A stretch of DNA of 64,000 nucleotides, taken from positions 23,118,369 to 23,182,368 of the forward strand of contig JAOWCC010001751.1 in NCBI GenBank assembly GCA_030867875.1, in the 5' to 3' direction. Under the pieces are notes generated by a model. That model ran no database searches and was not told the origin of the DNA. It saw only the letters and a list, made by a program, of their open reading frames with translations. The DNA is from Actinernus sp. WN-2022 (Eukaryota; Cnidaria; Anthozoa; Actiniaria; Actinernidae). Below, piece after piece: positions 20,909 to 32,000 of the stretch (positions are counted from its first letter, which is position 1; the number at the start of each line of letters is the position of its first letter). A program made the position numbers and the translations under genes.

Positions 20909-21357
20909 AAAGTGCCTATGAACAATATATTTTTATTTTATATCAATTCTAAATCAAGTGAATAGTAGAATGGTAAAATATATTTTGCTTTGAATGCTGT
21001 GCCGCTGAGTTAATGAGGTTTTAATATCCAAAATGCTAATTACATGACGTCAGGGGAGGAATCTGCAATCACTTCTTAGTGGTTGTGAATGCATGGGCGT
21101 TTATATTTCTAACATCATTTTATTTCAACCATGGGTATAACACTGATAATTTGATATTTTTTTTGGTGAATTGTAACAAGAAGTTTTGTATAATAATAGA
21201 TGCCTCCCCTGACGTCATGTAATTAGCATTTTGGATATTAAAACCTCCTTAACTCAGCGGCACAGCATTCAAAGCAAAATATATTTTACCATTCTACTAT
21301 TCACTTGTTTTAGAATTGATATCTAAAATAAAAAAATATTGTTCGTAGGCACTTTAA
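20909..21357. mobile_element. large palindrome, about 170-bp arms
   Basis: The left arm (from TTAAAGTGCCTATGAACAAT) and right arm (to ATTGTTCGTAGGCACTTTAA) are near-perfect reverse complements, meeting at TGACGTCAGGGGAGG / CCTCCCCTGACGTCA. Typical of a foldback MITE. Confidence 0.9.
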
Positions 21358-22657
21358 AAAGGTTTGCTTGGAATCAAACTAGTTGCTCACGAGTCATTGA
21401 CGGAGCCGCAATGGTGCAAGTAGTAAACGTCTCGCCTCTCACTACTCTGATCAGGATTCGATTCTCGAACGCAGTACAACATGTCAGGGTTACCACAGGG
21501 CAGGGAAAACTCAGGAAATATATTTTTTCAAGGTCAGGGAAAAGTCAGGAAATTTTGATCTCGGTCAGGGAAAACTGTTATTTGACTAGAAGTCAGGAAA
21601 AAGTCAGGGGAAATTGAAATATTTGAGAGTATTGTTAGAAGGAATGGCTGAAGAGAAGAATCAAAGATCAACTTGGTAATAAATGGGTGGAAAAGGACGG
21701 CTTTAAGGGGTGGTTGGAGGCCGTTGTTATATCTGATTTCTTCGTGTATTTGGGCAGGGAAAATTGAAGTTGAGTCAGCCGGGAAAAGTCAGGAAAAAGT
21801 CAGGGAAGTCTGATTACTGTGGTAGCCATGCATGTTGATATCTTGCTCGGCCTTGCTTCAGGGGATCTTCCCCGGGTTCTCCGTGTTGTTTTCTTCCTTC
21901 TATACGATCAAACTGAAATTGTATCGTCTGGGTAACTGGGTCCGCTTAGACAATGAGAACTAAACACGTTGCAAAACGAAAATAAAGTGTTCCAACTTAC
22001 AAATACTAGCACATCCATGCGATTCTCTTCATTCAAAAGACTTCAAAACTAGTCCACCAAATTTGCCTTTTACCGGATCAAAGCTCGAGCAAGTTGAAAT
22101 GCTATTGTCTTGTACTCAACACTGATTGGCTCAAGTAACCGTAAGTTGGAATGCTATTGTCTTGTACTCGACACTGATTGGCTCAAGTAACCGCAAGTTG
22201 AAATGCTATTGTCTTGTACTCGACACTGATTGGACCAAATAACCGTAAGTTGGAATGATATTGTCTTGTACTCGACACTGATTGGCTCAAGTAACCGTAA
22301 GTTGAAATGCTTTGTCTTGTACTCGACACTGATTGGATCAAATAACCGTAAGTTGGAATGTTTTGTTTTCGTTCTGCATTGTGCATTGTCTAAGTGGCCC
22401 CGTCTTCAATAGTCACACAGTAAACAATAGCCTCTGGATTGGGAGACCGACGGCTCCCTGTGTTTCGACAAGAAATAACGAATTTGTCTTTGGCTGGGCT
22501 TTTTGGTAAACGTGAAGTTTTATAGGCCAGTAACACGGCATGGAATTCACGTTAAAATTGTTTATTTCACGTTTGGCGTATTTTCTATTAGCTTTTCAGG
22601 CGTGATCTTTACCGCATGGCAAACTGCTAATGTTGTGTCGCAATATACCAATTTCAG
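21358..22657. other. intron with short-motif repeats
   Basis: At 21480-21830 the motif GGTCAGGGAAAAGTCAGG recurs several times in a degraded element; the 58-bp tandem array follows. No coding sequence is seen. Confidence 0.45.
22085..22360 (+). repeat. about 58-bp tandem repeat, five copies
   Basis: The unit includes AAGTTGGAATGCTATTGTC, TTGTACTCGACACTGATTGG and (C/A)TCAAGTAACCG. A single related unit lies at 7564-7640. Confidence 0.9.
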
Positions 22658-22910
22658 GATAAAGACATGCTTCAAAACATCCCTGGTCACGTAACGACTG
22701 TAACAGACCACGAGAAACTCCTCCAGGAGATGGACGTGAACCGGCTACGTGCCGTAGTGTACCGGGACTTTGAGGACAGCAGACAGGCTCAATTCCTGTC
22801 ACTCACCGTTGTGTATTTTATCGCTGTTATGATGGTAGCTAAATACAGAGATCTACTCAAGAGCGACGAGGGGGACCCGAGGAGCAGATTACATACAGTT
22901 CCTTCACCAG
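22658..22910 (+). CDS. NBEA: neurobeachin exon, central conserved region (exon 13)
   Basis: It encodes [39 protein letters not shown] and [10 protein letters not shown], nearly identical to vertebrate DRLLQDMDINRLRAVVFRD and KQAQFLALAVVYFISVLMV. Acceptor caatttcag; the donor CCAG|gttatt is weak but phase 1 fits the next exon exactly. Confidence 0.95.
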
Positions 22911-23496
22911 GTTATTATAACATAGCCACGATATAACGCGCGTTCTGATTGGCTGAAAAGCGTGTTTTATCAGAGTATATAACATGCGCCAGCGTGTTTT
23001 TTAAATGATTGTTTGCTTTCCTCACGCACTTAAATCTATATAATAAAGTAAGTAAACACTCCAGTCATTTGATATCAAAAACACGCGCCTTCGGCTTGTG
23101 CTTTCAACATTTATCTCGTTCTCAAATGCTCGTGTTTATGATACATGGCTAAGGCGCAATACATGGCTAAGGCTTCTTTATTTGTCAATTGTACATTAAA
23201 CAGTGTGCAACGTGCTGTGTGTTATATACCTATCAATGTCAGTTTATTTTAACCCTTTCGCAGTCTTACACTGAATTATAGTGACGTCAGCATATGGCAC
23301 AACATAATATAAGTATAGTTACAGCATTTCTGAAGTTGTATGAAATCCATGAACAACTCTAGGTTTTCCTTGCGAAAAAGAAAATTGAGAGCAGACAAAA
23401 AATCGTTTATCTGAGCGAACTGCCAAGTTTTTCCATAAAATATCATAGAACTTCAAAATTCAATATAGTCCATTTCATAGTTCTTGACCGCCAATT
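22911..23496. other. intron sequence after exon 13
   Basis: It starts with a repeat-like segment (ACGCGCGTTCTGATTGGCT) common in the window's MITEs; nothing else recognised. Confidence 0.35.
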
Positions 23497-24100
23497 TGAA
23501 AGGTAACCAAGCCTTTGGTGATATCGAGGCTGGAGTAGAGGCTTGTATCTAGTTAGCATGATAATCAAAATCTATCCATATTCATAGAAGAGGGTTTGTA
23601 TCAGTGCAGGGTAAACACCAGCCTCCATGGCTTGTATCTAGTTAGCATGATAATCAAAAGCCATCCATATTCATAGAAGAGGGTTTGTATCAGTGCAGGG
23701 TCAACTCCATCCTCCATGGCTTGTATCTAGTTAGCATGATAATCAAAAGCTATCCATATTCATAGAAAGAGGGTTTGTATCAGTGCGCAGGGTCAACACC
23801 AGCCTCCATGGCTTGTATCTAGTTAGCATGATAATCAAAATCTATCCATATTCATAGAAGAGGGTTTGTATCAGTGCAGGGTCAACTCCAGCCTCCATTG
23901 CTTGTATCTAGTTAGCATGATAATCAAAATCTATCCATATTCATAGAAGAGGGTTTGTATCAGTGCAGGGTCAACTCCATCCTCCATGGCTTGTATCTAG
24001 TTAGCATGATAATCAAAATCTATCCATATTCATAGAAGAGGGTTTGTATCAGTGCAGGCTACAGATTCCATGCGAGGCTGAGGCTTGGTTACCTTACAAG
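23497..24100. mobile_element. TIR-8 element with internal 88-bp tandem array
   Basis: The ends AAAGGTAACCAAGCC and GGCTTGGTTACCTT are inverted repeats. A single-unit relative in the opposite orientation lies at 43590-43830. Confidence 0.85.
23535..24060 (+). repeat. 88-bp tandem repeat, six copies
   Basis: The unit contains CTTGTATCTAGTTAGCATGA, TATCCATATTCATAGAAGAG and GGTTTGTATCAGTGCAGGG, with point differences between units. Confidence 0.93.
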
Positions 24101-24216
24101 AACTACGAATTAGACTACTGCGTATTAAGCTAAAGAAAGCGGTAATTTGAAAGCGAGAGAATAGGTAAGGTTTCAACAAACGAAACATTCTTACAAACGG
24201 TGTATATTTTAAACAG

Positions 24217-24601
24217 GCCGCAATACGTCAGAGAGTGACCTCAACGGAATGGACTCATCAGCCAGAGGGCGAGCCGCAAGTTGGGGTGGCCAGCGGAGTT
24301 TGACAGAAGCAGAAGATGACGTATTCTCATATGGCGACGACATGGGTGTACACAGTCTCTTAAAGACCTCTCCGGACTTCAACAGGCTGAGCCTGGCAGA
24401 AAAAGTCGAAGTTGGATTCAAGTCGGCAGGATCTTTGTTAAAGGAAGTGTTGCTGGACTTTAGCCCCTTCTTATCACGTGTGTTGGTCGGTAGTCATGGG
24501 CAGGAGCTGGTGTTTGAAGGACTGTCGTGTCAGAAGAGTGATTCCTGCGTGGAACTGGTCATGCTCCTCTGTTCACAAGAGTGGCAGAACTCGTTACAAA
24601 G
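24217..24601 (+). CDS. NBEA: neurobeachin exon, DUF1088 (exon 14)
   Basis: After a variable N-terminal part (GRNTSESDLNGMDSS onward) it encodes LLKEVLLDFSPFLSRVLVG, SHGQELVFEGL and ELVMLLCSQEWQNSLQR, matching vertebrate LLREIFVDFAPFLSRTLLGS and ELVMLLCSQEWQNSIQ. It is much shorter than the vertebrate Ser/Thr-rich linker that precedes DUF1088. Acceptor tattttaaacag, donor AAAG|gtaaca, phase 2. Confidence 0.95.
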
Positions 24602-24689
24602 GTAACACAAGCGAACGCGTTAAAATGTATCCCACAAAGACTGCGTATATACTAACATAGCTCCAGGGTTTAATGGGTACGAAGGAAAC

Positions 24690-25645
24690 TATACGCCATT
24701 ATGCAAATTAAGATGTTACCATGGTAACACTCCAATGACGTAAAACATTTCCTAATTTCTCCTTTGTCAAACAATTAGCCGGTAACAAAACGAGCGGGGG
24801 ACTGGAACCAAGTCAGTAAAACTAATTCAATTAATAACTAGTCAAAGTGAGCATTATTTTCCAAATGAACAGATCAAACTTAGCTAGTCTGGAAAGTTTC
24901 GTGAACTTTGGCTCAATATTGACGATGCTAGAAGGCATCAAATGTGTCAATTTTCCCATACAAACTCTTATTTTTTAACGTTGTCCCTCCAAACCATACA
25001 TTCATTGTAAAAATTTGGAGGGACAAAGAAATTTCAATTGCTTATAATTCAGACGAGATTCACTCGAATCACGTCAAACTTGGCACACATGCTAATTTCA
25101 ACATGCTCTATCATGTGATGAACTTAATTGTATAATTAGAGTAATTCTGATAAACTCGGTTCCAGTCCCCTGCTCGTTTTGTTACCGGCCAATTGTGTTC
25201 TACTGTGGGCATATAAGGTTTGGAACAGTGTAGGAATTGTATGTAAGTGGCTTAAAGTAAAACAATTTGTGTAACAGAGATAAAAACTACAATTTTATGT
25301 TCAAGGTGAAAGGAGCCTGGGGCCAAGAGTATTTCCATGGCAACATGATTTCCACAGTGATGTTTTGTTTTCTTTAGTACCATACATGTGCAAAGTTTCA
25401 ATTGTTTTTTCCAACTATTTGCAGAGATAATCTTCATTTTTTGATTGTCTTCATGGCTGTGCCAACGTTATGACGTCACAGACCATCTAATTTGCATATT
25501 CCAAAAACCTTAATATCTCTGGAATGAGACGAGATATTGACAAATAGAAAACGCAATTCTTCCTCATTTCAAAAGGAATTTCAAATGAGATCTTAATTTT
25601 AATGACGAAAATTTCGCTTCATCAGCACTTTATGGTTTTGTTACT
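24690..25645. mobile_element. TIR-9 foldback copy 1, split by another element
   Basis: Flanks match 58240-59034: TTATGCAAATTAAGATGTTA and CCTAATTTCTCCTTTG at the left; GGTTTGGAACAGTGTAGG, GAGATCTTAATTTTAATGA and TTTCGCTTCATCAGCACTTT at the right. A separate element interrupts it at about 24774-25196. Confidence 0.8.
24774..25196. mobile_element. TIR element nested in TIR-9 copy 1
   Basis: Ends ATTAGCCGGTAACAAAACGA and TCGTTTTGTTACCGGCCAAT, extended by GCGGGGGACTGGAACC / GGTTCCAGTCCCCTGC. The surrounding sequence is continuous with TIR-9 once it is removed. Confidence 0.88.
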
Positions 25646-26009
25646 GCATTCGTATGCTCCGTTATGTGGTTTGCCATCATCTCTTCCTACCGTACGAATA
25701 CCTAACCTCACAAAAACCATAAAGTGGCTGGAGCAGGCTCGCGAATCTTGGGGGGAGCGGGTTTTCAAGTAATGAAATTAGAGGAAAATATCATTACCAC
25801 ATGTTGCTAGTTGTACTAATTTGTACTTGCAACATGGTCTGATCCACTAGCAACAGCAAATAGCAACAACATATAGTTCAGCAAGCCTCTATCAGCAACA
25901 GTTGCGAGTTGTCATGAGATGAGTGCCCTTGTTTTATTTTAATGAAGAAGACTTAATTTGTACCTTCCATGATCCCTCTCGGTCACACAAGTATCTGTTC
26001 TTGTTTCAG

Positions 26010-26274
26010 ACACGGTGGTACTGCCTTCATGGAGCTAGTCAACGAGGGCAGACTGCTCTCACATGCCATGCGCGAACGCATCGTCATGACAACCAGTGAG
26101 GCTTACGTCATCATGACTAAGCTGGAGACTATTTCGAAGCAGAAGCACGTTCAGTTCGAGGAGTTGTGTGGTTTAACTCGTATGTCTTACGTAGGAAGTG
26201 ACGAGTTGAATAATAGACTGCTGGTTGCAACCAGACGGAGGGATAGCAGTGTAGCGAAGCGACTTCTAATAAAG
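26010..26274 (+). CDS. NBEA: neurobeachin exon, DUF1088 (exon 15)
   Basis: It encodes HGGTAFMELVNEGRLLSHAM, RERIVMTTSEAYVIMTKLE and a helical stretch ending DSSVAKRLLIK. The vertebrate match is AGLAFIELVNEGRLLSQTM. Acceptor cttgtttcag, donor AAG|gtttgc, phase 0. Confidence 0.93.
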
Positions 26275-26428
26275 GTTTGCTTAAAAGGGAACTGTCAACC
26301 TCCACATGATAAACATTCTCATGACGAAAGACAAAAAAGTAACGCAAAGAAGCAAGCTTTCTGGAGAAAATTTGAGACGATTTTCATGAAGGATAGCAAA
26401 GATTACCCTGGGTACCAGACGTTCTAAC

Positions 26429-26460
<32 letters not shown>

Positions 26461-26462
26461 AA
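26429..26462 (+). repeat. (CT)n microsatellite
   Basis: A CT run with one TTT interruption. Confidence 0.95.
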
Positions 26463-26473
26463 TTAATATGCGA

Positions 26474-26770
26474 AGCGAACCAACCTTTGGCCTCTGCCGT
26501 TGAGAATCTCACTTTCATGCTGAGTTTCGGTTCAGAATTTGAACCTCGGCTGTGATTGGATTAATCTACTCATTACGATGTAACGGTAATTTTCATTGGC
26601 TTATCAATGGCCCAGCAAAACCGGTTTGATGTGTTTGCTGAGCCATTGATAAGCCAATGAAATTTGCAATTACATCCTAATGAGTAGATTATCCAATCCA
26701 CAGCCGAGGTTCAAAGTCTGAACCGAAACTCAGCATGGAAGTGAGATTCTCGGCCGGCCGAGGCCAAAGG
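26474..26770. mobile_element. palindromic foldback MITE, about 140-bp arms
   Basis: Mirrored blocks: GAGAATCTCACTTTCATGCT / AGCATGGAAGTGAGATTCTC and GTGATTGGATTAATCTACTC / GAGTAGATTATCCAATCCAC, meeting around 26620-26640. Confidence 0.9.
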
Positions 26771-27418
26771 CCCTTCTCTCCTCAATCTCTCGTTTCGTTT
26801 GTAGTAGTTTCTCCTAGCTAATAGTTCTCCTAGCGAGGGCCTCTGGAACAAGGGTAGGCAAAGAGAAATTTGAAATCGGTTCACTGTAACCGAAATAAAG
26901 TTTCTAGAATATGTTTTTGTAATCCACTTTAATCTTTGCCATCCCGCTCTATCGAGAAAGTCGTGTTCAGAAGTTTGCCCGAGCAGTTCCCTCAAACTAA
27001 AACTAACTGTAAAATCACACTAACATGGCGCGATAGATTACTTATTAGCTGGGACGATAAGAGAGTTGAGTGCCAAAAACCTGGGTATGTTAAGAAAGCC
27101 ATTATTTATACAACGAGCTTAGTTTAATCAGTGTCTGCATATGTTCCAAGGCACTCGGTATTGTATTGCTGGGAAAGATAGCAGCACTTCTAGAACTCTC
27201 ATCTGAGTAGCTCGTGACCTCGTACATTTTTGATACAATATTCACAGATAAGCTAGTTATTTTTTTTGAGGACTTCACTCGTGGTTTAGTCTTAATCTCC
27301 TCCTTGAATTAAATCCATAAAGCCAATTTGGATTTTATTTTAATCAGTTTTAGCTTCCAAATGCCTGCTTCGAAGTCCTTGTTTCTTGATTTCTTGATTT
27401 ATTTTGACTTTTTTTTAG

Positions 27419-27593
27419 ATCCTAGATATCCTTACGAGCGAACATGGGGCCTGGGCACCGGTCGACCCATCACCGGAAGTGCAGTTTTATCGCCTCGACT
27501 TCAGCGAGGATGAGTCAAGACGGCGCATGCGCCTTGTGAAGAATCAACATGGATCCAGTCATCCGGAGGCCACGTTGTTAAAAGCACTAGAAT
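27419..27593 (+). CDS. NBEA: neurobeachin exon upstream of the PH-like domain (exon 16)
   Basis: It encodes ILDILTSEHGAWAPVDPSP, QFYRLDFSEDESRRRMRLVK and NQHGSSHPEATLLKALE. Vertebrate counterpart: INILTDKHGAWG, FWRLDYWEDDLRRRRRFVRN and GSTHPEA. Acceptor ttttttttag, donor GAAT|gtaagt, phase 1. Confidence 0.95.
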
Positions 27594-28324
27594 GTAAGTA
27601 GCACAATACATTTGTATATATAACTGAAAGAACTGATGCAAAAGATAGTTAGCCGTTATAAAAGCCCGAAGAAACGAAGAAACTTAGGGAAGAGGTCAAA
27701 ACAATCGTACTTTTACAGGACCCAACTTTGGGGGATTGAACCCACCACCTATTTTGGCAAAATCTAGATTGTTGACCACAAATATCTTCGTGGATAGAAT
27801 ACTTATTGAAGAAGTAACTATATTTCTGGTTTCTACAGGCAGAGAAGAACGTGTGTCTGCATTAAAATCAGGTGTCCCTATTTTATAACGCGAGAAAAAT
27901 ACCCTCGAAGAAAGGGGTAGGGGTATTACCTGCCACTGACCCACCTCCCCTGACAAAATTGGGCCCCATTCGAAATCCTCTTCAAGAAATAAACAGATGC
28001 CGGTTTTAATATATAGACATGTAAAAGGTCTGTAAAATGTTGGGAAATTTAAAAAGTTGTTACTAAAATTTAATAATATGCTTTAAAAAAGAATGAGGCA
28101 TTTCACTTTTATAAAGATGGTTTTAACTTTCGATTTCGGGCTGAAAAATTCGAATTATATAACTTTATCTAAACGAATAGCCGCTGAACATTGCAAAGTT
28201 TTGTTCGTGGGCATCAGTTGATTGATAAATATACAGGCCAAAAGGCAAGTTTCAAAACATAATTTTTACCTCCTCCTACCCTCAAAATTGTTTCCTTAAA
28301 AAATGTTCTTCATGGTCTCCATAG

Positions 28325-28611
28325 CAACTGAACAGCTGCGAACGGAGACGCAACACACGCTGAACTTCGCCAAGATCTCCTCCTCAGCTATCGAGGACTC
28401 CTACTCTCTTGACGACGAAGACGTAGTCGGTGACGTCACGGTAGAGGAAAAGAGCTTGGAACGAGACGACGCCGGTCACGTGGTGTTCACGACGAGCTGT
28501 CACGTGATTGCCCCGTGTGTAGTGGCCCCAGGCTCCCTCACTGTTACGTCGACCGCGTTGTTTTTCTCTGCAGATGAAGATGACGATGAATATCGCAAGT
28601 TGGACCCTAAG
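28325..28611 (+). CDS. NBEA: neurobeachin exon, start of the PH-like domain (exon 17)
   Basis: It begins with a variable acidic linker (TEQLRTETQHTL onward) and then encodes the first PH strands, SCHVIAPCVVAPGSLTVTST and ALFFSADEDDDEYRKLDPK. Vertebrate LRBA has AQLVAPSVVVKGTLSVTSSE and FKKIDPK here. Donor AAG|gtttgt in phase 0 opens the 16.2-kb intron that contains MAB21L. Confidence 0.93.
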
Positions 28612-28874
28612 GTTTGTGAATATCAGAGAAAGATTGCTCAGCTTGTATTAATGATATCTTGTCTTGTAACCATTCAATATCTGAAGTAGCGATGTTGAAA
28701 ACGCTTCCGTGTGTATTTCTGTTTTTGGATGTGGAAAGAATTGAGTACTCGCTAATTCTTGGTTAAAGAATTGACAATGGGGAATAAATTTGCGAAGCTA
28801 ACAGTAACAAATAATTACAGTAGGCAAGCCAGATAGACAAAATGAAGGATGAGTGAGGTAATTTTTGTGCATGT

Positions 28875-29084
28875 TAAGGGTGCATTTGATTGACCGTTTT
28901 CCGGAATAAGAATAGATGGAATAACGTCTCGAGATCACTGGTTCAGGCCATTTTGCATGCCTCCTGGTATAATAATGAAATTCAAAATCCAATTATTAAC
29001 AAATAATATTCCAGTGGCTTAAAGTGCCGATATGTTCGATTTGTATTGATGATTCCGGAATACGGTCAATCGAACGCACCCTAA
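28875..29084. mobile_element. TIR-10 element, copy 1
   Basis: Ends TTAAGGGTGCATTTGATTGA and TCAATCGAACGCACCCTAA are inverted repeats, extended by CCGTTTTCCGGAAT / ATTCCGGAATACGG. Confidence 0.88.
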
Positions 29085-32000
29085 GTCGAAACCGTGAATA
29101 CACGACGAGTCATGACCAGCGTGAACACTCTTGACTGAAAAACAAAGGCCCTATGCCTGGAAACGCGGCCTTGTCTTGACTGAAAATCTGCGCTATATGT
29201 AAAGCGTATAATGAGAATAATAAGCTTGCTTGGGTTCAGCAGACATAAGACAAACTAACAGCCTCGTAAAGTCAATGAATGGTTTCTTTTCATGGGTGAA
29301 CCTATATCTTGGGTATTCCTTTTAAAACTTTCTTTAGTCGTGAACAGTTTGTCGAGGGCGTTAACCTGGTTGCATACATAAAGAACTCCGCTTCAGCTGA
29401 CTTTCAAACCCATTAGCCCCTTTGTAACTGCCAAGATTTCACAGAGTATTGTAATCCTTATATTCTAAGTGGGCTCCAGGTTTGAAAAGAAAACTATGCC
29501 TCTATCATTATTGCCTTATTTTTCTTTTTACTTCCACTCACTTCGAGGGAGTCGTCATATAGAAATTCACATAAATCACACTGAATTTAGTAAAGCTCAA
29601 AAAGATACCTGTTTTAATTGTTGTTTTCGAATTGAAACCATGCCTACACTTATACATTTGTATATTTTTGAATTTTATCAAAATGACCCAATGATTATTT
29701 GAAAATTAGGAACTCGGAAGTGTGTGTTCGGTACGTATGTGTTTGTGTGTTCGTATTTTAAAGAAATTATGCTGGTCTAGTCTATTGGTGGAAGTAATTA
29801 AAGATGTATATATAAGTTTTTGAGGCCTAGCAAAACCCAAGTTTCACATGTTGAAGTTGTTTTCGAAACCTAGGGCGGGAAGTCAATTGCATTCAAAATT
29901 GATATATCTTCCTAAACATAACGCAAAACAAATAATAAAAGTTACGCAAAAGAATCCTCTATGTTCAAGATTCGTTATCAAAGTAAACTGAGACGTTGAC
30001 TGTTTTTCACATGACTTTTTTCGTTTTCTTCAACGAAGGATAAGCTCGTGAAGTCAGCCGAAGGTTTTTCCCAATGACTGACATTAAATTGTACTCATTC
30101 TTTATCTGTTGTTTTCTAACCAACCAACATATTATGTCAGTTTATTATCCGATGTCTATCCCGCTCTTGATCGAATCCGACTATTTTTCTTGACAATTCA
30201 AACGTCGCGAAAATAGCATATTGTTAAAACTCTGCGATACCTACTTCAACGAAGCTTCTTATCGAAAAAAGTTATTATCCAAAACCTGTTCCTCGGGATT
30301 ATAAAGTGTATAAGAATTTTGTTTAACGTTCACCGAAATACTAACTTGTTCCTATTTTTTTAGTATCGGAGAATATGATATGGGAACTCTTGATCTAAAT
30401 TGCATTAAAGAACTTGGCACTTTAAACCTACATAAAAGAATTTCACTTCGCTTAAAATGGAAAAAAAGTTAATTTGAGTGGCAATTAATTATTCTTTGTT
30501 TTAGTTTATGGCTAACTCTCGTTTAGTTACTCAGCTGATTTCAGAATGATCGCTTTAGCGTATGAATTAGTTTCTACCTACGCAAAAACAATCGAAAAAT
30601 CTTCCCCTTGTCAACTCGATGTTCCGACATTTTTCATGGTTCCTAAGAATCCAATTGCTTGTATTGTTCTTCCTATATTGTCCTCGGCTTAGTCTAAGCT
30701 GGTTTTAATTTCACTTACAACATCAAAACAAACCTCCATAACCCAGCTGACTAAGGGACGTCAGGTCTTGATGGCTTGCTTATTGTTTCTTCTGACATCT
30801 CCATCTTTGATGGTATTTATTATATTGTGGGTCTAAATGAGTGTTTTCTTTTGGGGCAGTCTATTTGGTCCTAGTCTGTTTAATAAACTCACGGTTTTCT
30901 ATGAACCTCTTGAGGCTTTGTGAAAGCATTTTGTGTTTGTAAAGGTTGCATTTTTCAAGTGAAGCGATATATTCACTTCAACGTGCTGTGTTCTACCATT
31001 TCGGCGCGAACGTGAGAGGTTTTATTAGCTACAGATGCAGAAGCAGAAATAACCCCAAAAAACTCATGCGACAACAAGAAAAAGCCCTCGTATTCAAGTC
31101 TGCCACTCTGTTGTATTTATGCTAAAGTTATACTGCTTTTCTCTGGGAATAATCGCAATTGAACACAGAGCTGATTTTCGCTGACTTCGGATGAGTTTCT
31201 ACTTACAGTAGATAATTATTTTAGTACGTCGACACCATAGCTTTATATCGGATTCAATATCTAGTGAAACCTGGTTTTACCTGAATTTTCAAAAGAAGAA
31301 TTCCAGCATCTCGGCTTGAAATAGTTAAGGGAATTTACTAAAATATTCGACGAGTTCTGTCTTTACCATAAATGTCTTTAGTAAATGTGATTCGAATTCT
31401 CAAAATATTCTTTGCCAGCCATTCAGACTATCGAGCCTTTACACTCGTCCAAATCTCAGTAAATTCTTGTCTTGCTTCAAGAAACTATTTATCGGCTATG
31501 ATGTTTGAATCTGCTTTATCTGTATTTGAGAACTGGTACCGATACCGGAAATAACTACAGAACGCGTTTTATGTTAATCCCACGCAGTAAATATTGTCTG
31601 TTCTTCCTGTCACGTAATGTTGCATTTTCCATCAAGGAGAGAGAAAGCACTTTAAATTTTTCAGTTATTTGCTATCTCAGCTCAGGGGTAGTTTTATTGA
31701 TGTGTAATTCCTATATTAAGTGGCCGTAAATGTCCCCGTATTTCCTGCGCATGATAAACTATTCCCTACTAAACACAACGTAAATCTTTATACGTTCATT
31801 AGATATACTGTTCGTCAATGTTTTTCACGATTTCTGCACCTGCCTGGCCCTTGTCATTGAAACTAGAATTACTATGAAGGTCATATTTTGCTCATCTACC
31901 TCGCGGCAAGTGGGTGGGAAATCACTGTCTTATTATCTCGTGTCGGAAATCAAATACATATTTCAAAATGTTAGTATTTCCGCCCAAAATAATAGGTTCC

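Noticed and set aside
22085..24060. CRISPR-like arrays of direct repeats
   Set aside because: Units are contiguous tandem repeats without unique spacers, in a eukaryotic intron.
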